Shown: piece after piece, positions 17,602 through 26,204 of the stretch | Numbering within the stretch: position 1 is the stretch's first letter | Layout of the letters: every line of letters begins with the position of its first letter | DNA from: Amycolatopsis taiwanensis DSM 45107 | GTDB lineage: Bacteria > Actinomycetota > Actinomycetes > Mycobacteriales > Pseudonocardiaceae | Direction of reading: 5' to 3' | Assembly (NCBI RefSeq): GCF_000519205.1 | Contig: NZ_JAFB01000015.1 | Coordinates: 196,508-260,507, forward strand | Length of the DNA stretch: 64,000 nucleotides | Notes under the pieces: generated by a model | What the model was told of the DNA's origin: nothing | Database searches by the model: none | Seen by the model: only the letters and a program-made list of their open reading frames with translations | Translations under genes and position numbers: made by a program

Positions 17602-18540
17602 ATGGACAAGCTGTTCGACTTTGGGATGACCTGGCAGTTGCTGGGCTATCCCTTCGTGCTGACCGCGTTGCTGGCGGCTGCCGTGCTCGGCCTGGTCGCC
17701 GGCATGCTGGGGCCGCTGATCGTCATGCGGCGCATGTCCTTTGCCGTGCACGGCACTTCGGAACTGGCCTTCACCGGCGCGGCGGCCGCGCTCCTGGTCG
17801 GCGTCGGTGTGGAGTACGGGGCGCTCGCGGGCGCGGTGCTCGCCGCGCTGCTGCTGGGCCTGCTCGGCGGCCGTGAGTCCGAACGGGACTCGGTGATCGG
17901 CGCGATCCTGTCGTTCGGTCTCGGGCTGGGCGTCCTGCTGCTGTGGTTCTATCCGGGGCGCACCGGCAACAAGTTCGGCATCCTGGTCGGGCAGATCGTG
18001 TCCATCCAGACCACCAACCTGATCGTGCTGGTAGCGGCCGCGGTGGTGGTGTTGCTGGTACTGGGCGTGATCTACCGGCCGCTGCTGTTCGCCAGTGTCG
18101 ACCCGCACGTCGCCGCGGCGCGTGGGGTGCCCGCTCGCCTGTTGTCCGTGGTGTTCGCGGTTCTCGTCGGCGTCGCCACCGCGCTCGGGGTGCAGATCGT
18201 CGGCGCGCTGCTGGTGGTCGCGCTGATGGTCACCCCGGCCGCGGCGGCCGTCCGGCTGACCGCGAGCCCGTGGCGCGCGACCGTGCTGGCGGTGGTCTTC
18301 GCCGAGGTGGCCGCGCTTGGCGGGATCGTGCTGTCGCTGGCGCCTGGCGCACCGGTAAGCGCCTTCGTCACCGCGATCTCGTTCCTCATCTACCTGATCT
18401 GCCGCTTCGTCGCCTATCGCCGGGACTCTGCGCGGGTCGGGAGACAGCTCAAAGACGCAGGGTCGGTGCCCGTGGTGATAGACAACGACGCGGCACGTGG
18501 GCGGGGAGGCAGGCCGTCCCCGCGATCAATCGGCACCTGA
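17602..18540 (+). CDS. znuB: Zinc ABC transporter permease
   Basis: A 312-residue ABC-3 family permease with about eight helices and the family loop segment GLVAGMLGPLIVMRRMSFAVHG near the start. I chose the ATG at 17602 (after AAGGTG), although the frame opens at a TTG 42 bp earlier. The C-terminal 40 residues are basic and cytoplasmic. Third gene of the importer operon; a small hairpin overlaps its stop. Confidence 0.9.
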   Translation: MDKLFDFGMTWQLLGYPFVLTALLAAAVLGLVAGMLGPLIVMRRMSFAVHGTSELAFTGAAAALLVGVGVEYGALAGAVLAALLLGLLGGRESERDSVIGAILSFGLGLGVLLLWFYPGRTGNKFGILVGQIVSIQTTNLIVLVAAAVVVLLVLGVIYRPLLFASVDPHVAAARGVPARLLSVVFAVLVGVATALGVQIVGALLVVALMVTPAAAAVRLTASPWRATVLAVVFAEVAALGGIVLSLAPGAPVSAFVTAISFLIYLICRFVAYRRDSARVGRQLKDAGSVPVVIDNDAARGRGGRPSPRSIGT

Positions 18541-18553
18541 CAACGGATTGTCA
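18538..18553. terminator. Small hairpin after the zinc operon
   Basis: TGACAA and TTGTCA pair around CGGA, overlapping the stop codon of the permease gene and lying before the convergent AlgX-like gene. The stem is only 6 bp, so termination strength is uncertain. Confidence 0.35.
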
Positions 18554-18575
18554 CGGTTTGGCTACCCGCACACAG

Positions 18576-19886
18576 TCAATTCAGCGGATGTGCCGAAAGT
18601 GTCGTCCGTAGTGCGTTGAGCATGTCGTCGCTCAGGAACGGCAGGTAGCTGCCGGAGACGTTGCGCTCCACCGTTTCCAGCACGACCACGTCGGAGTCGA
18701 CGAACTGCTGTATCGCCTGGTCCTGGCTGATCTTGTTGGAGGAGAAGGAAAGCATGGTCAGGTTGGAGAACGCGCCCTGCAGATAGCGCGAGGACGCCTT
18801 GGTGAACGAATCCCCGTACACCAAGGTCTTCTGGCTCACCTGGCCGGTGACCGGCGGAACGTTCGTGACCGCCGGGGTGTCGATGTCGATGAGCTTGCCG
18901 GCGCGGTCGTTGACCCCGTCCGGACGAAGGTCGTAGACGACCTCCATCTTGTCGCCGTGCTTTCCGAGCAGCGGCGGCAGATCGGCCGAACCGGTGTAGC
19001 TGCCGATCGCCTTGAACGTCCAGGTCTGGGTCACGCCGGGCTGGACCGCGTTCGCCAGCGCGGCCGCCATGACCAGCCCGCCTTCGGCGCTCCAGTGCGT
19101 GTCGTCGGGCGGGTAGACCGCGCGACCCACCTGCCGCTCGGCCTCCTGCAGGCCCGCACGGACGTCCACGATGCCGGCCGAATCGAGCGCTGCCCAGGTG
19201 GGTGCTTGGGCCTCCTGCTGGCATTCCTTGCCCGGATAGCTCGAAGGCAGGTGCTGCGGCACCATGGTCGACTTGTCGGGGGGCACCACCCACACGAACT
19301 TCCGCCCCGAGCTTTCCACGATGTTGCGCAGTTCGCTGATCCGCGCGATCGTCTCGGGCAGCGGCCGGGTCGGCGCGCACTTGGCTTCGGCGTCGAGGCC
19401 GTAGTAGAGCCAGCCGTCGCTGCCCTCCACGACCTGCCGGTAGCCGGCCTGATCAAGCGGCCCCGAACCGCCGTTCGAGGGCGCGGGCGTCGTGGCCCCG
19501 GCGGGCGGTGCACTGCCGGGCAGCGGACCGCCGTTGTTCGTACCACTCTGGTCGTGTGGCGCGGATTCACCGAAGATCATTTCGCTGATTCCGTCGGCGG
19601 CCGAGATCGCCCACGGGCGGAAGACCAGCTGGTCGGTTCCCCACGAAGCCAGCCCGGTGAAGAATCCCCAGCCGTCGGCCAGGCTCGGGAAACCGGTCAG
19701 CCGGCGGTTCTCGATCTCGGCGGGGCGGGCGCCGAACACCCACATCAAGGTTGGGCTCGCGAAGAACACCACCGCGCAGATCAGCGCGATCAGCTGCCGG
19801 CCACCATGCCGCGGGCGATGCAGCGCGTGCTCCCTGGGAAGCCATGCCTCGTGTACCGCGGGGAGCTGTTGGGACTCTTGCGCCAC
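18576..19886 (-). CDS. AlgX/AlgJ-like SGNH acetyltransferase-associated membrane protein
   Basis: A 436-residue protein with one N-terminal membrane helix (LIALICAVVFFASPTLMWVF, about residues 32-52) and an extracytoplasmic SGNH-hydrolase-like domain of the AlgX/AlgJ kind. The catalytic features are DDTHWS (Asp-His) and VYGDSFTKAS (Ser). In alginate-type systems such a protein moves acetyl groups delivered by an MBOAT protein onto a surface polysaccharide. A candidate MBOAT partner is encoded 6.3 kb away at 26205-27635. A proline/glycine-rich insert near residues 115-140 is unusual. Confidence 0.82.
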   Translation of the reverse strand: MAQESQQLPAVHEAWLPREHALHRPRHGGRQLIALICAVVFFASPTLMWVFGARPAEIENRRLTGFPSLADGWGFFTGLASWGTDQLVFRPWAISAADGISEMIFGESAPHDQSGTNNGGPLPGSAPPAGATTPAPSNGGSGPLDQAGYRQVVEGSDGWLYYGLDAEAKCAPTRPLPETIARISELRNIVESSGRKFVWVVPPDKSTMVPQHLPSSYPGKECQQEAQAPTWAALDSAGIVDVRAGLQEAERQVGRAVYPPDDTHWSAEGGLVMAAALANAVQPGVTQTWTFKAIGSYTGSADLPPLLGKHGDKMEVVYDLRPDGVNDRAGKLIDIDTPAVTNVPPVTGQVSQKTLVYGDSFTKASSRYLQGAFSNLTMLSFSSNKISQDQAIQQFVDSDVVVLETVERNVSGSYLPFLSDDMLNALRTTLSAHPLN

Positions 19887-19999
19887 GGCAACACGTTATC
19901 CTCTCGGCCGTCGGGTTGTGGGCGCTTTCCCCGCGATGACGGTCACTTTCACGTTTCGAAGACCACGGGTACCCATCTTCCGTTTCGAAGAACGTGCGG

Positions 20000-21187
20000 T
20001 CAGTGCAGCATGAGGAAAACCTGCAACTCGCCGACCAGAAAACCGATCAGGCCGCCCACCGCGATCAGCTTCCACTCCTCCTGCCGGAACGCCGGCCGCA
20101 ACAGGCCCTCGTACTCGCGTGGGGCGAGCGCGAGCATCCGCTCTTCCACCATGTTCGCGACGTCCATCGCCTCGGTCAGGTAACCCTCGGCGTGCCGCAG
20201 CGTCTCCGGCAGGCGGGCCAGCGCCCGCGTTGCGGCGGCCTCCTTGATCTCGGCCAGCCGGGCGGCGCCGATGGTCAGCGTGCCCACGCGCCCGGTCTGT
20301 TCGTCGATCGCCCTGGCCACCGCCCGGCGCACCAGCGCGACCAGCCGGTCCGACCGGGGTCCGCGCAGGATCGCGGTCAGCAGGTTCGGCACGGTGAGCA
20401 CCTCGTGCGCGATCAGCTCGCCGTACTGCCGCGCCACCTCCGCGCGCCGGCGCTGGAACTTGCCCTGGACCGTGAACCGGGCCAGCCGCACCGGCTCGCG
20501 CGGCACGAAGATCAGCTTGATGGCGAGCCAGTCGGTGAACAGCCCGATACAGCCGCCGAAGGCGGGCAGTACCCACGGGTTCTTCGTGATGGCCCATACC
20601 GCCGCCTGCACCAGACCGAGCACGAAGCCGAAGTAGATGCCGCAGCGGGCGATGAAGGACATTTCCGGCCGGGAGGTCTCCCGGATCAGCCGGACCAGCA
20701 GCGCGCGGTCGCGGGTGAGGTTCTGCACGGTCATGTGCTTGAGGTCGAGCACGTCGGCGAGATGGCCGGACAGGTCGGTCATGAGCAGGCGGACCAGTCG
20801 CGGTGACCCCGCCTGCAACTGCTTGACGATCAGCTCCTTGGCCATCGCGGGAAGCGCTTCCCACAGCGCCGGATGGGTCTCGGCCAGGACGTCACGGGTG
20901 ATCTCGTCGATGGCACGCAACAACGGCTGCTCGATTTCGCGCGTGATCCGGTCGGGTTCGATCCGCGCGAAGATCTCGTCGAAGTCGAGTAGGTTGGCGG
21001 TGAGCAGGTCGGTGGCGATCGCGGCCATGCGCCCGCCGTGCCGGGGAACCACACCCTGCCAGCCGAAGAAAGGCTTGATGCCGACGAAGTCGATCGGCCG
21101 GAACATCATCTCGATCGCGACGCGCTTGGTGACGTACCCGATGAGCGCGGCGACGAACGGGATCGCGACGTACAGGGGCCAGTCCAC
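20000..21187 (-). CDS. DUF445-family membrane protein
   Basis: A protein of about 395 residues with membrane helices at both ends: YVAIPFVAALIGYVTKRVAI at the start, a pair near the middle (FVLGLVQAAVWAI and FGGCIGLFTDWLAIKLIF), and one at the C-terminus (IAVGGLIGFLVGELQVF). The repeated pattern G...TDWLAIKLIF / G..TKRVAIEMMF marks DUF445, whose function is unknown. I prefer the GTG at 21187 because the family starts directly with the first helix; a GTG at 21250 would add 21 residues. Divergent from the coiled-coil gene. Confidence 0.82.
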   Translation of the reverse strand: MDWPLYVAIPFVAALIGYVTKRVAIEMMFRPIDFVGIKPFFGWQGVVPRHGGRMAAIATDLLTANLLDFDEIFARIEPDRITREIEQPLLRAIDEITRDVLAETHPALWEALPAMAKELIVKQLQAGSPRLVRLLMTDLSGHLADVLDLKHMTVQNLTRDRALLVRLIRETSRPEMSFIARCGIYFGFVLGLVQAAVWAITKNPWVLPAFGGCIGLFTDWLAIKLIFVPREPVRLARFTVQGKFQRRRAEVARQYGELIAHEVLTVPNLLTAILRGPRSDRLVALVRRAVARAIDEQTGRVGTLTIGAARLAEIKEAAATRALARLPETLRHAEGYLTEAMDVANMVEERMLALAPREYEGLLRPAFRQEEWKLIAVGGLIGFLVGELQVFLMLH

Positions 21188-21392
21188 TTCGGAAGAGTAC
21201 GACGCTATGGTGACGCGCTGCGGCGGGCTTGCACCGCGTGGCTGGTTCACTCCATTGAGTGGACCGTCGGAGAGTGGTCGAACCGGTCGATTCGGCTACT
21301 CTGGATGATGGAACTCAGTCGTCCATCCATGCGTGGTGAAGCAGCCGAATGGCGGTATGGAAACCGATATGAGGACCCACTAAGGTTCGGCC

Positions 21393-22550
21393 ATGCCTCC
21401 ACAGCCCATTCAGTCGATGGAACCTTCCACGACCGCGCCCCAGTTCCCCCTGGTTTTCCGCGGGTACGACCGCCCGCCGGTCGACGAACGGCTCGCCCAG
21501 CTCGCCGCCGAGATGAAGGAGCTCGCCGGCAGCCGCGACGAAGCCCTGTCCTCGGTTTCCGAGCTGACCAAGGCCCTGTCCTACGCGCAGAAGGAACTGG
21601 CCGAGACCAAGTCCGCGCTCTCCCGGATGGCGACGGACCCGAACAGCGCCGCCACCATGACCGAGCGCGTGCGCACCATGATGTCGCTCGCCGAGGAGGA
21701 GATCGCCGAGCTACACGCCAAGGCGGAGGAACAGTGCGCACAGCTGCGCGCCGAAGCCGATAAGTACGCCCTGGACACCCGCAAGTCGACCGAGAAGTGG
21801 GTCGCCCTGCGGGAGGAGGAGATGGCCGAGCGCCGGGCCGAGCTGGAGAACCACTACCAGCAGCTGACCGCGAAGCTGAAGGACGAGCACGACGACCTGA
21901 TGGAGCGGGCGCAGGGCGAGATCGGCCGGCTCAACGCCGAGGCGGAAGCTGAGCGGAGCCGGCTCGACAGCGAGGCGGCCGAGCGCCGTGCCGCCGCCAA
22001 GCGGGCGTCCGACGAGGCGCTGGCCCGCAAGACCGCCGAGGTGGAGCAGGCCCTGCAGACGAAGGTCTCGGAGACCGAGGAGTCCCTCACCCGGAAGGTC
22101 ACCGAGACCGAGGCGGCCCTGGAGAAGAAGGTCAACGAGACCGAATCGGCTCTCGAGCGCAAGGTCACCGAGACCGAATCGGCTCTCGAGCGGAAGGTCA
22201 CGGAGACCGAAGCGGCTCTCGACAAGAAGGTCACCGAGACCGAGGCGGCGCTGAACAAGAAGGTCACGGAAACCGAATCCGCCCTGCAGAAGAAGGTCAC
22301 CGAGACCGAGTCGGCGCTCGCGAACAAGGTTTCCGAAACCGAGTCGCGGCTGGCCAGGCAGACGGGCGAAGCGGAGGAGCGGGCGTCCACGCTCGTTGCC
22401 GACGCGGAGCGTCAACTCGCCGAGGCCGAGCACAACCGTACTCAGGCGTTCGAGTACCGGCAGCGGGTCACGCAACATCTCACTGCCACCAACGAGGCCC
22501 TTCAGGAAGCTCTCAAGGTCCTCGACCAGGAGCAGGTCCCGGCCGGCTGA
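21393..22550 (+). CDS. DivIVA-like coiled-coil protein with tandem 11-residue repeats
   Basis: A 385-residue, highly charged protein. Residues 18-37 (FPLVFRGYDRPPVDERLAQL) resemble the N-terminal DivIVA/Wag31 segment that targets curved membrane. Nearly everything after is coiled coil. Residues 211-331 are eleven consecutive 11-residue repeats of the pattern KVTETESALxx, a hendecad typical of right-handed or straight coils in polar scaffold proteins such as Scy/FilP. No membrane helix. It probably works in polar growth or cell shape; this is inference from architecture. ATG 21393 is preceded by TAAGG. Confidence 0.85.
   Translation: MPPQPIQSMEPSTTAPQFPLVFRGYDRPPVDERLAQLAAEMKELAGSRDEALSSVSELTKALSYAQKELAETKSALSRMATDPNSAATMTERVRTMMSLAEEEIAELHAKAEEQCAQLRAEADKYALDTRKSTEKWVALREEEMAERRAELENHYQQLTAKLKDEHDDLMERAQGEIGRLNAEAEAERSRLDSEAAERRAAAKRASDEALARKTAEVEQALQTKVSETEESLTRKVTETEAALEKKVNETESALERKVTETESALERKVTETEAALDKKVTETEAALNKKVTETESALQKKVTETESALANKVSETESRLARQTGEAEERASTLVADAERQLAEAEHNRTQAFEYRQRVTQHLTATNEALQEALKVLDQEQVPAG
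22023..22385 (+). repeat. 33-bp tandem repeat coding for hendecads
   Basis: Eleven in-frame 33-bp units encode the 11-residue repeats of the coiled-coil protein. The middle seven are close to identical at DNA level (AAGGTCACGGAGACCGA-like start), which makes copy-number change by slippage likely. Confidence 0.85.
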
Positions 22551-22570
22551 ATCGCGTCGTACCCGTCCCA

Positions 22571-22620
22571 CCGGCCCTGACCGGCCACCCGGCCCTGACC
22601 GGCCACCCGGCCCTGACCGG
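22571..22620. repeat. 18-bp tandem repeat, 2.8 copies
   Basis: The unit CCGGCCCTGACCGGCCAC is repeated exactly at 22571, 22589 and (partly) 22607, starting 20 bp after the coiled-coil stop codon. Each unit contains the self-complementary pair CCGG...CCGG, so the RNA can fold. Confidence 0.8.
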
Positions 22621-22720
22621 ACGGCCCGCCAAGGCGCCGGCCATCACCCGGCATGTCGCCGCACCAAGTCCATCGGTGCGGCAACATGCCGGCCCGACCA
22701 CCTTCCCCGGCCCCCGCGCC

Positions 22721-22930
22721 GTGTCCCCGCCTCAGCCCCCTGCATTCCCGCCTCAGGCGCGCGTGTCCCCGTCTCAGGCGGCTGAGTTCTCGCTTCAGGC
22801 GCGCGTGTCCCCGTCTCCGGCGGCTGAGTTCTCGCTTCAGGCGGCTGAGTTCTCGTTTGAGGCGCGTGTGTCCCCGCTTCAGGCGTGCGTGTCCCCGTCT
22901 CAGGCTGCTGAGTTCCGGTTCCCGGTAGGC
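22721..22930 (+). repeat. Intergenic 21-bp repeat array A (10 units)
   Basis: Ten head-to-tail 21-bp units, each starting GTGTCCCCG or GAGTTCTCG and continuing TTCAGGC-like plus four variable bases. The two versions mostly alternate. It fills the middle of the 541-bp gap between the coiled-coil gene and the permease gene; the remainder of the gap (22931-23091) shows nothing else recognisable apart from the permease ribosome site. Confidence 0.85.
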
Positions 22931-23091
22931 CTTGCTCGCGTTTCGTCTGAAGGACATCGGCCGCTCGCTCGGCAATAAATGGCCTACATCGGTGTGACGA
23001 TGGGCTGGTTGGATGGCGATCTGCGCCCGCCGTCCGACCAATTTGTCCGGCGGGGTGCGGATTTGTCGGTGAACCGGAACCGGGGAGGCTG

Positions 23092-24726
23092 ATGGATACA
23101 TCGGTTGGGTCGGCGAATCCGGACTCGCCACGGCTCAAGAGGTCGATTGGTTTCTACGGCCTGATGTTCGTGTCTCTCGGGTCGATCATCGGTTCGGGTT
23201 GGTTGCTCGGCGCGCTGAACGCGGCGACGGTCGCGGGGCCCGCGTCGATTCTGTCCTGGGCGCTGACCGCGGTCATCATGATGACGCTCGCGCTAATCCA
23301 TGCCGAACTCGGCGCCGCATATCCGGTCGCCGGCGGCACGGCGCGATTTCCCCGTATCGCCTTCGGCGCGCTGGCCGGGTTCGCCGGCGGCTGGGTGGCC
23401 TGGTTGCAGGCCGTGGCGCTGGCGCCGATCGAGGTCGAGGCGAGCCTGCAATACCTCGACAACATCGGTTGGATCAAGGAGCACCTGAACCTCCTTCATC
23501 CCGGCAACAACACGCTGACCCTCAGCGGGTTCGCCTGGGCGACCGTGCTGATGGCGGTGTTCACGTTCGTCAATCTGGTGGGCGTGAAAATGCTGGCGGA
23601 AAGCAATTCCGCGACCGTCCTATGGAAGGTGGCGGTGCCGGTACTGACCATCGTCGTGCTGCTTTACTTGAGATTCCATCCCGGCAATTTCACCGCGGGC
23701 GGCGGTTTCGCACCGGCCGGTGCGCACGGCGTCTTCGCCGCGTTGCCGGTCGGCGTGGTCTTCGCCCTGCAAGGTTTCGAACAAGCGGTACAGGTAGGCG
23801 GCGAGGCGCGCAATCCACAGCGGGATCTCTCCCGCGCGATTCTTACCGCGATGGTCATCGGAACAATCGTTTACCTGCTGCTGCAGGTCGCCTTCATCGG
23901 TGCGCTCGACCCCGGCAGCGTCGCCGGTGGCTGGTCCAACCCGATCGAGAAGGGCGCCTTCGGCCCGTATGCCACCTTGGCGATCGTCGCCGGAGCGGCT
24001 TGGCTGGCCTACGTCCTTTACGTGGACGCATTCGTCTCTCCCGCGGGTACCGGCCTGCTGTACCTCGGCACATCGGCCCGGTTGTCCTACGCGCTCGGCA
24101 AGGACAAACAGCTGCCCGAGGCACTGGGCAAGCTCAGCATCCGGGGCGTTCCGATGTGGTCGATCCTGCTCTCGTTCGTGGTCGGCGAGATCGCGTTCCT
24201 GCCGTTCCCGAGCTGGCAGTCACTGGTCAGCGTGGTCACCTTGGCGACCGCGATCATGTACGCGTTCGCCCCCGTTTCCCTGATCGCGCTGCGCCGGCGC
24301 GACCCGGACCGGCCGCGTCCCTACCGCACTCCCGCGGCGCACGTGCTCGCTCCCGCCGGGTTCGTCGCGGCCAACCTGGTCATCTACTGGTCCGGGTTCG
24401 ACACCACCTGGAAGATCATGGTGGCGATCGTGGCAGGCGTGCTCCTCTTCGCCATCACGTACCTGCGCCGGCGCCCCGCCGACCGGCCCGAGGTCGCGTG
24501 GCGCTCCGCCGTGTGGATCCCGCCTTGGCTGCTCGGCAACCTGCTGATCGGCTACCTCGGCCGGTACGGCGCGAGTGGCGAGATCGGGGTGTTGCCGGAA
24601 TGGGTAGACCTCGCGGTCGTCATCGGGTTCAACCTGGCCATCTTCTACTGGGCGATCACCCAGGCGCAGCCCGCGCACAAGGTCCACGATGCCGTCGAGG
24701 CCGAACGCGTCGAACTACAGGTCTAG
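23092..24726 (+). CDS. APC-superfamily amino acid permease
   Basis: A 544-residue transporter with about 12 helices. The first carries the substrate motif GSIIGSGWLLG (APC helix 1 break), and the loop FQGFEQAVQVGGEARNPQRDLSRAI corresponds to the helix 6-7 region of amino-acid/polyamine permeases. It resembles aspartate/proton symporter-type members in length and loops, but the substrate is not certain. ATG follows GGGGAGG. No operon partners. Confidence 0.88.
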   Translation: MDTSVGSANPDSPRLKRSIGFYGLMFVSLGSIIGSGWLLGALNAATVAGPASILSWALTAVIMMTLALIHAELGAAYPVAGGTARFPRIAFGALAGFAGGWVAWLQAVALAPIEVEASLQYLDNIGWIKEHLNLLHPGNNTLTLSGFAWATVLMAVFTFVNLVGVKMLAESNSATVLWKVAVPVLTIVVLLYLRFHPGNFTAGGGFAPAGAHGVFAALPVGVVFALQGFEQAVQVGGEARNPQRDLSRAILTAMVIGTIVYLLLQVAFIGALDPGSVAGGWSNPIEKGAFGPYATLAIVAGAAWLAYVLYVDAFVSPAGTGLLYLGTSARLSYALGKDKQLPEALGKLSIRGVPMWSILLSFVVGEIAFLPFPSWQSLVSVVTLATAIMYAFAPVSLIALRRRDPDRPRPYRTPAAHVLAPAGFVAANLVIYWSGFDTTWKIMVAIVAGVLLFAITYLRRRPADRPEVAWRSAVWIPPWLLGNLLIGYLGRYGASGEIGVLPEWVDLAVVIGFNLAIFYWAITQAQPAHKVHDAVEAERVELQV

Positions 24727-24730
24727 CGCC

Positions 24731-24793
24731 GTGTCCCCGCTTGAGGATGCAGTGTCCCCGGCTCAGCCAAGCGAGTTCCGGGTCGAATTGCGA
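24731..24793 (+). repeat. Intergenic 21-bp repeat array B (3 units)
   Basis: Three units, the first two of the GTGTCCCCG version and the third of the GAGTTCCGG version, starting 5 bp after the permease stop codon. The second halves are more diverged than in other arrays (TTGAGGATGCA, CTCAGCCAAGC). Confidence 0.75.
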
Positions 24794-25047
24794 GTTGCCT
24801 GATCATGCGCGCGTCCCTCGACCCGCACGCCGCCGCACAAACCTCCGCGCGAAAGCCCGGTTATCCCTGCCATGGCGGTAGCTTCGGCTCCATGACCGCC
24901 GCGACCTGTTTCGCCAGATCACAGGTATGCACCTTCGGTGCGTCTCCTGCGTAGCCGCTCTGGGAGATTTCGACCGTGGCAGCCTAGGGCGCGTGCACCG
25001 CGAAGATCACCCCGCAGCCGTCGTCCCGGCCGTCCTCGCCGGTTGTC
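24794..25047. other. Intergenic region, no gene recognised
   Basis: 254 bp before the VOC gene. The pair GGCGGT/ACCGCC (around 24874-24901) could form a weak hairpin near a promoter. No start codon with a credible ribosome site and no family-like frame was seen. Confidence 0.4.
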
Positions 25048-25392
25048 ATGTCGTTCAGCCACGCTTGGTGCGAAGCCGACGCACCGACCCTGCGACGCTT
25101 CTATGCCGAGTTGCTCGGCTGGAACATCGCGGTTGACCAAGACATGGACTATGGCCTGGTTAGCGACGGTGAACAGCCACCTGTCGGCGGAATTGGACAG
25201 GCCGGCGAAGGCGACCGCCACCCGGCCGGAGTGGTCGCCTGTTTCCCCGTTGCAGACCTCGACGCGGCGCTTTCCGTCGCGCAGCGCCTGGGCGCAAACA
25301 TCGCGATCGACCCTTGGGAGATCCCCGGGCTCGGACGGATGGTCGTCGTTACCGACCCCGAAGGCAACCGAATCGAGCTAATGTCCTGCTGA
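25048..25392 (+). CDS. VOC-superfamily (glyoxalase/dioxygenase-like) protein
   Basis: A 114-residue single-domain vicinal-oxygen-chelate protein. It shows the usual opening (FSHAWCEADAPTLRRFYAEL.GW), the middle strand AGVVACFPVADLDAAL, and the closing DPEGNRIELMS with the metal-type Glu. Such proteins are metal-dependent isomerases, dioxygenases or binding proteins; the His position at the start is replaced by a H in SHAW. No partner gene indicates the substrate. Confidence 0.8.
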   Translation: MSFSHAWCEADAPTLRRFYAELLGWNIAVDQDMDYGLVSDGEQPPVGGIGQAGEGDRHPAGVVACFPVADLDAALSVAQRLGANIAIDPWEIPGLGRMVVVTDPEGNRIELMSC

Positions 25393-25455
25393 CTGAACAT
25401 GCTCGACGAGTCCCCGACGCGGCCTGGGCGGTGCGGCCGGGTTTAGCCTCATCGC

Positions 25456-26097
25456 GTGAGCTTCAGCGCCTACGGTCACCATGTACGTAACCCGACGCTG
25501 CCCTACCGGCACCGGGTCTCGGCGCTTCGCTCGTGCGTTCAGCTGTACCGGCCGCTCGGCTTCGAGGCGACCTTGAGCTTCCTCCGGCAGTTGGCGGGAC
25601 CGTTCGAACGTGATGGGACCGCACTCCTGCGGGCGCTCGACGCCCTCGCCGCCAGCCGGGCCGGCTGGCACGCAGAGCTGCGCCGATACGCCGCAGCCCG
25701 CCGGGTCGCCAAGGCTCGCGGTCAGCGCAGTCCGCACCCACGTGAGCCGAACCCAAATCAAGGCCCACGCTGCTGGTACGGCGCACCCCGCCGGGGAGCC
25801 CTCCACGCGTTGGCGTTCTGGCAATGCCGTCGGCTACCCGCTTTGCTGGCCACCGGCGACCCGATCGCCGCGGAGATCGACGCCTACGTCACCGCATGCC
25901 TGCTCGCCGAAGGGGACCTCACGCTCGTCGATCACCACGCTCTGGTCGCTGCGTGTGACACGCTCCGACAGCGCATCCACGAAGGACGGAACGCCGACCC
26001 CAAACTCTTCCAGAGCGCTCGGCAGTTGCCACTGCTCGCGCACTTCGTCCACGTCGCCGCCAACGCTCCGGTCGATGGTCTTGCCGGCTCCACCTAA
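25456..26097 (+). CDS. Hypothetical protein, 213 residues
   Basis: I do not recognise this family. The protein starts at a GTG (MSFSAYGHHVRNPTLPYRH), is basic and rich in Arg, His and Ala, has no membrane helix or signal peptide, and is predicted largely helical (ALLRALDALAASRAGWHAELRRYAAARRVAKARG). Codon use with G/C in third positions through the frame supports real coding. It stands alone and converges on the MBOAT gene. Confidence 0.65.
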   Translation: MSFSAYGHHVRNPTLPYRHRVSALRSCVQLYRPLGFEATLSFLRQLAGPFERDGTALLRALDALAASRAGWHAELRRYAAARRVAKARGQRSPHPREPNPNQGPRCWYGAPRRGALHALAFWQCRRLPALLATGDPIAAEIDAYVTACLLAEGDLTLVDHHALVAACDTLRQRIHEGRNADPKLFQSARQLPLLAHFVHVAANAPVDGLAGST

Positions 26098-26130
26098 CCC
26101 CAGCCGAAGCGTATGCCGGAGAATCCGGGA

Positions 26131-26158
26131 GAACCGTCGAGCAGGAAAACGACGGTTC
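26131..26158. terminator. Bidirectional terminator hairpin
   Basis: GAACCGTCG (26131-26139) and CGACGGTTC (26150-26158) form a perfect 9-bp stem with a 10-nt A-rich loop between two convergent genes. Confidence 0.65.
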
Positions 26159-26204
26159 AGAAACGGTATTGATCCGGAACCGGCAGGTAGACTAGATCCG
26201 CCGG

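Noticed and set aside
21240..21262. Imperfect palindrome GGTTCACTC/GAGTGGACC as an operator
   Set aside because: It overlaps an uncertain start codon of the DUF445 gene and has a mismatch; no regulator is nearby.
22502..23138. Several overlapping frames on both strands with 7-residue repeats
   Set aside because: They translate the 21-bp repeat array; a period of 21 keeps all frames open, and none has a ribosome site or family match.
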